Position numbers and translations under genes: made by a program
The notes under the pieces: generated by a model
Databases searched by the model: none
What the model saw: only the letters and a program-made list of their open reading frames with translations
What the model was told of the DNA's origin: nothing
Part shown: piece after piece, positions 57,758 to 64,000 of the stretch
How the letters are laid out: every line of letters starts with the position of its first letter
Position numbering within the stretch: the stretch's first letter is position 1
Assembly: GCF_017876165.1 (NCBI RefSeq)
Contig: NZ_JAGINQ010000015.1
Location: 97,741 to 161,740, forward strand
Direction of reading: 5' to 3'
DNA: 64,000 nt
DNA from: Azospirillum soli
GTDB lineage: Bacteria > Pseudomonadota > Alphaproteobacteria > Azospirillales > Azospirillaceae

Positions 57758-58677
57758 AGGACCTTCTGAGCCGTGTCGGGCTGTGGAGGCGCGGGGCGGT
57801 CATCGCCGTCCCGTACCTGTGGCTGCTGCTGTTCTTCCTGGTGCCGTTCCTGATCGTCTTCGGCATCAGCCTGTCGGAGGCGGTGATCGCCCAGCCGCCC
57901 TACGCGCCGCTGGTCGATTGGCTGCACGACGAGGACGCCGGCACGAGCAAGCTTCAGCTGGTCCTGAACCTGTCGAATTACCTTAGGCTGGGCGAGGACG
58001 AGCTGTATGTCCTGGCCTATCTGAACTCGCTGAAGATCGCGCTGGTCACGACGGTGTGCTGCCTGCTGATCGGCTATCCCATGGCCTACGCCATCGCGAA
58101 GGCGGAGCCGGCCAAGCGCGGGCCGCTGATGATGCTGGTCATCCTGCCCTTCTGGACCTCGTTTCTGATCCGCATCTACGCCTGGATCGGCATCCTGAAG
58201 GCCAACGGCGTGGTGGACAACCTGCTGCGCTGGACCGGGATCACGACGGAACCGTTCGAGCTGCTGTATTCGGATTGGGCGGTCTACATCGGCATGACCT
58301 ACTGCTATCTGCCCTTCATGGTCCTGCCGCTCTACGCCACTCTGGAGAAGCTGGACCCGACGCTGCTGGAGGCGGCGGCCGACCTGGGCTGCCGGCCGTG
58401 GAAGGCGTTCCTGACCGTGACGCTGCCGCTGTCGCTGCCGGGCATCGTCGCCGGGTCGCTGCTGGTCTTCATCCCGTCGGTGGGTGAGTTCGTGACGCCG
58501 GAACTGCTGGGCGGGCCGGACACGCTGATGATCGGGCGCGTGCTGTGGAACGAGTTCTTCGCCAACCGCGACTGGCCGGTGGCCTCGGCGGTGGCGATCG
58601 CGCTGCTGCTGTTCCTGGTGGTGCCGATCATGGCCTTTCAGCACGTCCAGGGCCGCCAGACGGAGGCAGGCCGATGA
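57754..58677 (+). CDS. potH: polyamine ABC transporter permease PotH-like
   Basis: 307 residues with six membrane segments. The EAA loop that contacts the ATPase is EAAADLGCRPWKAFLTVTLP (about 205-224), followed by LSLPGIVAG. A long first periplasmic loop follows segment 1. It starts within the potG stop and ends within the potI start (4-base overlaps). Confidence 0.95.
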   Translation: MKDLLSRVGLWRRGAVIAVPYLWLLLFFLVPFLIVFGISLSEAVIAQPPYAPLVDWLHDEDAGTSKLQLVLNLSNYLRLGEDELYVLAYLNSLKIALVTTVCCLLIGYPMAYAIAKAEPAKRGPLMMLVILPFWTSFLIRIYAWIGILKANGVVDNLLRWTGITTEPFELLYSDWAVYIGMTYCYLPFMVLPLYATLEKLDPTLLEAAADLGCRPWKAFLTVTLPLSLPGIVAGSLLVFIPSVGEFVTPELLGGPDTLMIGRVLWNEFFANRDWPVASAVAIALLLFLVVPIMAFQHVQGRQTEAGR

Positions 58678-59525
58678 AGCGCTTGGGATTCCTGGCATGG
58701 GCGCTGTGGTTCGGCTATGCCTTCCTGTATGTGCCCATCGCGCTGCTGGTCGTGTACTCCTTCAACGAGTCGCGTCTGGTCACGGTGTGGGGCGGCTTCT
58801 CCACGAAATGGTACGCGGAGCTGTTCAACAACGACCAGCTTCTGAGCGCGGCCGGCCTGTCGTTGCAGGTGGCGGCGATGACGGCCACGGCGTCGGTCGT
58901 GCTAGGCACCATCGCGGGCTTGGCGCTGGCGCGCTTCGGGCGGTTCCGGGGGCGGACGCTGTTCGGCGGCATGATCACGGCACCGCTCGTCATGCCGGAG
59001 GTCATCACGGGCCTGTCGCTGCTTCTGCTGTTCGTCGCGCTGGAGCAGCTGACCGGTTGGCCGGACGGGCGCGGAATCACCACCATCACCATCGCGCACA
59101 CCACCTTCACCATGGCCTATGTCGCGGTCATCGTGCAGTCGCGGCTGGTCAGCATGGACGAAAGCCTGGAAGAGGCGGCCATGGACCTGGGCGCGCGGCC
59201 GGCCAAGGTGTTCTTCGTCATCACCCTGCCGCTCATCGCGCCGGCCATCGTGTCCGGCTGGCTGCTGGCCTTCACCCTGTCGCTGGACGACGTGGTGGTC
59301 GCCAGCTTCGTGTCCGGGCCGGGATCGACCACGCTGCCGATGGTCATCTTCTCCAGCGTGAAGTTCGGCATCAGCCCGCAAATCAACGCGCTCGCCACGC
59401 TGATGATGCTGGTCGTCTCCACCGGCATCTTCATCGCCAGCCTGGTGATGGCGCGCCAGCACCGGCAAAAGCAGCGCGACGAGCAGATGGCCGTGCAGGA
59501 GACCGTTCCGCGCCCGCTGCGGTGA
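58674..59525 (+). CDS. potI: polyamine ABC transporter permease PotI-like
   Basis: 283 residues with six membrane segments. The EAA loop is EEAAMDLGARPAKVFFVITLP (about 164-183) with LIAPAIVSGWL next. The opening FGYAFLYVPIALLVVYSFNE is typical of PotC/PotI. It starts inside the potH stop. Last gene of the transporter; agmatine deiminase follows after a 150-base gap that contains a hairpin repeat. Confidence 0.95.
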   Translation: MKRLGFLAWALWFGYAFLYVPIALLVVYSFNESRLVTVWGGFSTKWYAELFNNDQLLSAAGLSLQVAAMTATASVVLGTIAGLALARFGRFRGRTLFGGMITAPLVMPEVITGLSLLLLFVALEQLTGWPDGRGITTITIAHTTFTMAYVAVIVQSRLVSMDESLEEAAMDLGARPAKVFFVITLPLIAPAIVSGWLLAFTLSLDDVVVASFVSGPGSTTLPMVIFSSVKFGISPQINALATLMMLVVSTGIFIASLVMARQHRQKQRDEQMAVQETVPRPLR

Positions 59526-59618
59526 TCCCCCCTGAGCCCATCTCCGTTCATCCCGTTGCCAAATCCGCCGTCCGATGGTTAGGGTGGATTGGGAAGAGAG
59601 CGATCTACAAGCTTTCAC

Positions 59619-59646
59619 CGTCATTCCCACGAAGGCGGGGATGACG
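59619..59646. repeat. short hairpin repeat in front of agmatine deiminase
   Basis: CGTCATTCCC and GGGGATGACG arms around CACGAAGGC form an imperfect palindrome of the same family as 31390-31493. It ends 30 bases before the aguA start, in its leader. Confidence 0.7.
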
Positions 59647-59675
59647 GAAACGTTGAAGAACCGAGGGATCGAGGG

Positions 59676-60695
59676 ATGACGACACCGGCGGCCGAAGGGC
59701 TGTACATGCCCGGCGAATGGGAGCAGCACACGCGCTGCTGGATGGCGTGGCCCTGCCGTCCGGAAACCTGGCCGGAAGGCGCCTTCGACGCGGCGACGGA
59801 CGCCTATGCCGAGGTTGCCCGCTCGATCAGCCGATTCGAGCCGGTGACCATGGTCTGCGACCCGGCGGACGTGGCGGAAGCCTCGCTGGCCTGCGGGGCC
59901 GGCGTGGAAATCCTGCCGTTTCCGATCAGCGATTCGTGGATTCGCGACACCGGCCCCAGCTTCGTCGTGGATGGGAAAGGGCAGGTGGGCGGCGTCCATT
60001 GGCGGTTCAACGCCTGGGGCGGCAACTACGAGGGCTGCGAGAAGGACCAGCAGGTCGGCCGGATGGTGCTGGAACATCTGGGGATGCGCCGGTTCGAGGC
60101 GCCACTGGTCATGGAGGGCGGCTCCTTCCACGTGGACGGGCAGGGGACGCTGATCACCACGGAGCAGTGCCTGCTGAACCCCAACCGCAACCCGAGCCTG
60201 AGCAAAGCGGAGATCGAGGAACTGCTGAAGGAGCACCTCGGCCTGTCCACGATCATCTGGCTGGGCGAGGGCTATCAGGACGACGAGACGGACGGGCACA
60301 TCGACGAGATCGCCCTGTTCGTGAAGCCGGGCGTGGTCATGGCGATCACGACGGACGATCCGGGCGACGCCAACTTCAAGGCGTTCCAGGACAATCTGGA
60401 CCGGCTGAAGCGCGCCCGCGACGCGCAGGGGCGTGAGTTGGAGGTCATCCCCGTGCGCCAGCCGGCGCGGCGGGACGAGAACGGCGTGCGGCTGACGCTG
60501 TCCTACACGAACCTCTACATTGCCAACGGCGGCATCGTCATGCCGGCCTTCGAGGACCCGGCCGACGACGAAGCCTACCGGACGGTGCGCAAGGCCTTCC
60601 CGGACCGCGAGGTGATCCAGGTCCCGGCGCTGGACATCGTGCGCGGCGGCGGCGGCATCCACTGCATTACGCAACAGCAACCAGCGGTCCGATAA
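59676..60695 (+). CDS. aguA: agmatine deiminase
   Basis: 339 residues. Family-specific segments: MPGEWEQHTRCWMAWPCRPE (about 10), SDSWIRDTGPSFVV (about 87), VMEGGSFHVDGQGTLITTEQ (about 145), QDDETDGHIDEIALFV (about 205) and the nucleophilic Cys in GGGGIHCITQQQP (about 330). It converts agmatine to N-carbamoylputrescine, feeding putrescine to the adjacent Puu genes. GAGGG precedes the ATG. The gene ends at the border of the integrated element that starts with the recombinase 130 bases on. Confidence 0.95.
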   Translation: MTTPAAEGLYMPGEWEQHTRCWMAWPCRPETWPEGAFDAATDAYAEVARSISRFEPVTMVCDPADVAEASLACGAGVEILPFPISDSWIRDTGPSFVVDGKGQVGGVHWRFNAWGGNYEGCEKDQQVGRMVLEHLGMRRFEAPLVMEGGSFHVDGQGTLITTEQCLLNPNRNPSLSKAEIEELLKEHLGLSTIIWLGEGYQDDETDGHIDEIALFVKPGVVMAITTDDPGDANFKAFQDNLDRLKRARDAQGRELEVIPVRQPARRDENGVRLTLSYTNLYIANGGIVMPAFEDPADDEAYRTVRKAFPDREVIQVPALDIVRGGGGIHCITQQQPAVR

Positions 60696-60742
60696 GACAC
60701 TGGAAACAAATAGAATTTTCAGATGCAAGGCTGAAATGTCCT

Positions 60743-60810
60743 GTTGCGAACTTGTTGCGAGGTCTTGATTTTCCTCGGAAGTGGCGCGCATTGTTGCGAA
60801 GTAGTTGCGA
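60743..60810 (+). repeat. paired GTTGCGA direct repeats before the integrase gene
   Basis: Four copies of GTTGCGA at 60743, 60754, 60793 and 60804: two pairs, each with 11-base spacing, set 50 bases apart. They end 15 bases before the recombinase ATG. Possible arm-type binding sites for the integrase, or an operator controlling it. Confidence 0.6.
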
Positions 60811-60824
60811 ACTTTCGAGGTATC

Positions 60825-62051
60825 ATGTCGGAAGCCGAAGCGGCCACGCTGGCGGAGCGCAAGGAGATTGAAGACGGGCTCTTGATCTGGCGCGACAGCA
60901 AGAGCCCGTTCTGGCAGATGCGCGCCTACGTGCCCGGCACCCGCCGCTACGTCCGGCAAAGCCTCAAGACCACCGACATCCACACCGCTGTCGTCGAGGC
61001 GCGCAAGCGATGGATGCGGCTTCAGGTGCGCGTTGAGGACAATCTACCCGTCTTCGAGATGCGCATAGAGAAGGCGTGCGACTTGTGGTTGGCGGAAAAA
61101 GAAGAACTGGCCAAGAAGGGCGCATACAAGGCCAGCGTGCTCCGAGTAGCCAAGGGAGCGATCAAGCGATACCTAAAATCCTACTTTAAAGGTCGGCCTT
61201 TGAGCAGCATCGACCATGCTGAAGCGGATCGCTATTGGACATGGCGGCTCACCAACGCTAAGCGCAGCGTCCAACCCAGCAAGGTCACCATCGGCGCCGA
61301 ACTGAACACCATCAACCAGATCATCGAGTGGGCGGAGATCAAGGGGCACCTGAAGCGCGGAGTGGTGCCTCGCCTGAAAAAGCCCAAGGCCCTCGCCAAG
61401 ACCAAGGTAAACCGGCGTGCGGCCTTTACGCCGCAGGAAATGAAGACGCTCTTCACGATCCTGAAGCTTTGGCAGAACGAGGCGCGCAACGACCGCGACC
61501 GAATGGTCCGAACGGTGCTCTACTACGCTGTGAAACTGGTCTACTACAGTGGTATGCGAACGAACGACATGCCTCTGCTGCGATGGCGAGATGTCAAGGC
61601 GACCTGGAGCGACAAGGACAGCCACTGGTATGTGCAGTTCCTCCTACGCGGCAAGGTCGAGCCGCGCTGGGTAGTGGTCCAACATGACGCCGGGCCGCTG
61701 CTGATCGAATGGCGCAATATCTGCCCGCACACGGAGCCGGACGACCTTGTGTTCGCCTACAAGAAGGGAGAAATGCCCTTGCTTGAGCAGAGTTTCCGCA
61801 ACTGCCTAAAAAGGTTCGATCTCTGGCTCGACACCGATGGCACGCCTCGCTCCCTCTACAGCTTGCGCCATACCGCAGCCACCGAAGCCCTTGACCGAGG
61901 CGTTCCCATCGAGGATTTGGCGCGGAACATGCGGACGAGTGTTCAAATAATAATGGACCACTACGGACATATCGCAAACCTCGACAAGGCGGCACTACTG
62001 ACCCATCGACAGAGCGAAAACGCACCCGAACGGCCCGCGTGGGCGAACTGA
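60825..62051 (+). CDS. site-specific tyrosine recombinase / integrase
   Basis: 408 residues. The C-terminal catalytic domain has the first Arg in YYSGMRTNDMPLLRW (about 245), SLYSLRHTAATEALDRG (about 345, with the second Arg; Tyr stands at the usual His position) and the nucleophile Tyr in QIIMDHYGHIANLDK (about 380). The N-terminal part looks like a core-binding domain (ACDLWLAEKEELAKKGAYKA). Similar integrases mark genomic islands in alphaproteobacteria. ATG at 60825 follows CGAGG. Base composition drops from here on. Confidence 0.92.
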   Translation: MSEAEAATLAERKEIEDGLLIWRDSKSPFWQMRAYVPGTRRYVRQSLKTTDIHTAVVEARKRWMRLQVRVEDNLPVFEMRIEKACDLWLAEKEELAKKGAYKASVLRVAKGAIKRYLKSYFKGRPLSSIDHAEADRYWTWRLTNAKRSVQPSKVTIGAELNTINQIIEWAEIKGHLKRGVVPRLKKPKALAKTKVNRRAAFTPQEMKTLFTILKLWQNEARNDRDRMVRTVLYYAVKLVYYSGMRTNDMPLLRWRDVKATWSDKDSHWYVQFLLRGKVEPRWVVVQHDAGPLLIEWRNICPHTEPDDLVFAYKKGEMPLLEQSFRNCLKRFDLWLDTDGTPRSLYSLRHTAATEALDRGVPIEDLARNMRTSVQIIMDHYGHIANLDKAALLTHRQSENAPERPAWAN

Positions 62052-62577
62052 GTTCAGGTAGCGCATTCGGCGGCTCCGGATCAGCTAAGGGTTTATGCAG
62101 TGTTGGCCGCCTTCACCTACTGTGGAAGAGGTTGGCAAGCCGTTGAGCCTGCACTCAACAGACTTCACGCTTCACTCTGAGTGAGGCGCAACATTAGCAA
62201 GCCAATTTGGCTCTTGGTCCGCGTGCGCGGTATGCGTAGGATACCCACAGGATAATACCGCAGCCGTGTAGGATCGGTCAATAAGAGATGAGCATGGGCA
62301 GCAGGATGCCTCTCGTTTCATTGTGCTCGGCGTATGGAACGGCGAACTATAGTTAGGGTCCAGCAGCCGTCACTTTGAGTGAAGGAAGACTGCGGCAGGG
62401 CAGGGGCGGTTTCTTCTTTACATGGCTCCAAGGTCGTGGTAGGGTTGAGCTGGTATGGGCGATTTTGCCCGTGCGGCAACCTCGGGCCGGCATTTGCCGC
62501 CCATTTTGAAGCGCATGAGCGGCCACTTCGGTGGTGGACCGGACGTATGTGCCGGACCCTCCAAGATGGAGCAGTCA
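62052..62577. other. lower-GC intergenic region with two dyad boxes, no gene
   Basis: 526 bp of lower GC after the integrase. TCACTCTGAGTGA (62172-62184) and TCACTTTGAGTGA (62370-62382) are near-identical 13-bp palindromes 198 bases apart, differing at one central base. Suitable as operator sites for the next gene. No supported ORF or RNA gene. Confidence 0.55.
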
Positions 62578-63357
62578 ATGTCTAACGAAGTTGAAAAGAA
62601 GTCTCTGGCGTCTGTGTTTGACGAGGTTCGCTACAGAAACAGTGAGGTCAAGAGCACGAACAGTGACGAGACCAAGAAACTGTCTGTTGCGAAGCGATGC
62701 CGAGTTTATCAGCTCATTGCCGATGCTTATGCGGCAGGGCTGCTAGCCTTGGAACCTGATCGAGTTGAAGAACTCGCGAAAGAGTTGATCCGGCATCAGG
62801 TGAAGTCGCCCAAGGAAGGCCAGAACAAATGGCTGGCGTTGGTTTCTTGCATGTTTGGGGAGTTTCAGGAAGACAAGGACTTCGTGAGCTTCATGGGCAG
62901 CAGCAACCTCGTTCCTTGGAAGCGTGATCGCTCGGCTGAGAAGTACGCATATGTAATGGCCTACCTGGAGAAGATGGGGGTAACTCCTGACCGGGTGGTT
63001 CAGTACATCGAGAACTTCTCGAACGACCGTGGAAAGAAGCTCAATGGCATCATCGCTACTTGGACTGAACTCTACGGTGAGCGGCGCAGCGTTGCGGAAA
63101 AGTCGGCCTTCTTCAAGTCGGCTCTCCCCAAGGGTGCGCACATCATCGTGGTAGACTGTGACGGGAAGCGGGCGAAAGTTCGCGGTACCGTTGTTCTGCC
63201 CGAAGCCGAAAAGATGCGGATCGTCAACAGCGTCAAGGGGCATCAGCCGGTGGTTTCGTCCGACGACGTGTCTAAGGTCGGAACTTCGATCACAGGGCGT
63301 TGGATCTCGGTCGACAAGGAACAGATTGTTCCAAGAGCCGTTGAGCGGGCTGCGTGA
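62578..63357 (+). CDS. uncharacterised protein of the integrated element
   Basis: 259 residues. N-terminal helical charged part (VEKKSLASVFDEVRYRNSEV) and a C-terminal part with beta character (AHIIVVDCDGKRAKVRGTVV). The only Cys residues are single. No signal peptide, membrane segment or familiar motif. GGAG is six bases upstream of the ATG at 62578, which I chose over a more upstream in-frame start. Lower GC and different codon use mark it as acquired with the integrase. Function unknown. Confidence 0.75.
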   Translation: MSNEVEKKSLASVFDEVRYRNSEVKSTNSDETKKLSVAKRCRVYQLIADAYAAGLLALEPDRVEELAKELIRHQVKSPKEGQNKWLALVSCMFGEFQEDKDFVSFMGSSNLVPWKRDRSAEKYAYVMAYLEKMGVTPDRVVQYIENFSNDRGKKLNGIIATWTELYGERRSVAEKSAFFKSALPKGAHIIVVDCDGKRAKVRGTVVLPEAEKMRIVNSVKGHQPVVSSDDVSKVGTSITGRWISVDKEQIVPRAVERAA

Positions 63358-63402
63358 TTGAGAGGGCGGGGGCAACCCCGCCCTTCACCCACGGAACACG
63401 CA

Positions 63403-63924
63403 ATGATTGATGACTTGCGTCGAGCCTACATCAGGATCGTCCTCGAAAATCTGAAGGCCGAGCCTGAAGCCACCGTTCCCGAAACCGAATTCGCTGACCT
63501 GCTCACGAACGAGCAACAGGCAGAGTACCAGGAGCACCGAAACACGCTGCTTGCTGCGATGAAAGGACCCAGCTTGTTTGAGATGAGCCCTGACGCTGAG
63601 GTCTATTGGCAGAAGGCACAGCACGCGATCCGTAGCGCCAAGGCAGCGAGAACCCGTAAAGGGGAGAAGACAGCGGAAGAAAAGGTCGAGAAAGCTCTTG
63701 AAGCATTCAGTTGCCTTGAACCGCGTGAGCAAGCCGCGTTCAGAGAGCTGACTGATGAAGAGCAGCTACTCCTTCATCACAATAGAATTTCTTGCAACCT
63801 TCCGATGCCGATCCGCATGGACCACTCGCTAAGCCAAAGCGCGGCCATCAACCACGCGCAACAAACGGCCCTGGAGGCGGCTTTACCCTCGCGCTTCACT
63901 AAAGCGGATTGTTTTTGGGTGTAG
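63403..63924 (+). CDS. uncharacterised protein of the integrated element, 3' end probably altered by an IS
   Basis: 173 residues, mainly alpha-helical and charged (KGEKTAEEKVEKALEAFSCL, PREQAAFRELTDEEQLLLHH). Unknown family. It follows the 259-residue gene by 45 bases. The last seven or eight codons (TKADCFWV) coincide with the probable left end of an IS630-like element that starts near 63900, so the true C-terminus was probably lost. Confidence 0.65.
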   Translation: MIDDLRRAYIRIVLENLKAEPEATVPETEFADLLTNEQQAEYQEHRNTLLAAMKGPSLFEMSPDAEVYWQKAQHAIRSAKAARTRKGEKTAEEKVEKALEAFSCLEPREQAAFRELTDEEQLLLHHNRISCNLPMPIRMDHSLSQSAAINHAQQTALEAALPSRFTKADCFWV

Positions 63925-64000
63925 ACGGCATTTTGGCTGGCCCGTGCTGTTGGAGTGAGACACCGTCGAAGGGTCTGCGTCCATGGGCCAGCCGTATTCC
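63900..64000 (+). mobile_element. left end of a probable IS630-family insertion sequence
   Basis: A TA dinucleotide at 63900-63901 (IS630 target) is followed by AAGCGGATTGTTTTTGGG, an end-like sequence. Farther right GGCTGGCCC (63935-63943) and GGGCCAGCC (63985-63993) form a 9-bp inverted repeat around the start of the transposase-like frame. The rest is outside the window. Confidence 0.4.
63983..64000 (+). CDS. start of a transposase, cut by the window edge
   Basis: Only six codons are visible: ATG then GGCCAGCCGTATTCC, giving MGQPYS. This matches the usual first residues of IS630-family transposases as I recall them (MGQPYSMDLRERV-type). Position about 80 bases inside the likely IS end supports it. 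Too short for more. Confidence 0.4.

Overview
The window is high-GC DNA (low GC only in the last 3.3 kb) with dense genes, many ATGA start/stop overlaps and clear GGAG-type ribosome sites. The gene set (phasin, MucR, an RpoH-type sigma factor, globin-coupled chemoreceptor, EIIA-HPr-EI fusion, TAXI-TRAP transporter, uvrC-pgsA next to moaD/moaE) points to an alphaproteobacterium of the Rhodospirillales, most likely Azospirillum or a close relative. The genus is an inference from gene content and style, not from a marker gene.

Layout. 1-3.4 kb: 3' part of a 5'-nucleotidase, a phasin, alanine dehydrogenase. 3.4-12.2 kb, minus strand: one cluster for a form-II CO-dehydrogenase-like molybdenum hydroxylase (small, large and medium subunits) followed by its maturation genes (MoxR ATPase, VWA protein, two XdhC-type proteins, and a fused molybdopterin-binding/nucleotidyltransferase). 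12.2-17.5 kb: a TAXI-TRAP uptake system with a DUF1850-like protein and an ion antiporter. 17.5-20.1 kb: dusA, msrB and a luciferase-like monooxygenase. 20.1-25.6 kb: a fructose PTS operon (EIIA-HPr-EI, 1-phosphofructokinase, EIIBBC). 25.6-30.7 kb: two uncharacterised genes, a pteridine-reductase-like SDR, uvrC and pgsA. 30.8-34.6 kb: molybdenum cofactor genes mobB, moeA, moaD, an unknown gene, moaE. 34.6-45.4 kb: mixed housekeeping, signalling and regulatory genes (MORN protein, LysE exporter, secreted hydrolase-like protein, acetyltransferases, protoglobin chemoreceptor, rpoH-type sigma factor, mucR and HU, a nucleotidase). 45.5-50.1 kb: pyruvyltransferase and FAD oxidoreductase, then a decayed HTH gene among repeats and a coiled-coil protein. 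50.1-60.7 kb: a polyamine region (puuB, puuA, potFGHI, agmatine deiminase) with a tyrosinase inserted in it. 60.7-64 kb: the start of an integrated element (tyrosine recombinase, two unknown genes) that appears to be cut by the left end of an IS630-like insertion sequence running off the window.

How it fits together. The molybdenum cofactor genes and the molybdenum hydroxylase cluster serve one theme: MoaD/MoaE make molybdopterin, MoeA inserts molybdenum, MobB supports nucleotide attachment, and the MocA-like fusion and XdhC proteins load the finished cofactor into the hydroxylase. The polyamine genes form a plausible route: uptake by PotFGHI, agmatine hydrolysis by AguA, and putrescine breakdown by PuuA and PuuB.

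The most unusual non-coding features are: a pair of related ~140-bp repeats carrying TTGTGCA boxes with conserved spacing, at 31.7 and 48.2 kb; a family of hairpin repeats sitting inside operons; a 19-bp tandem duplication that doubles the -10 region of the hydroxylase promoter; a good sigma-54 promoter match in front of the tyrosinase; and short repeated boxes in the integrated element. No tRNA, rRNA or CRISPR array was seen.
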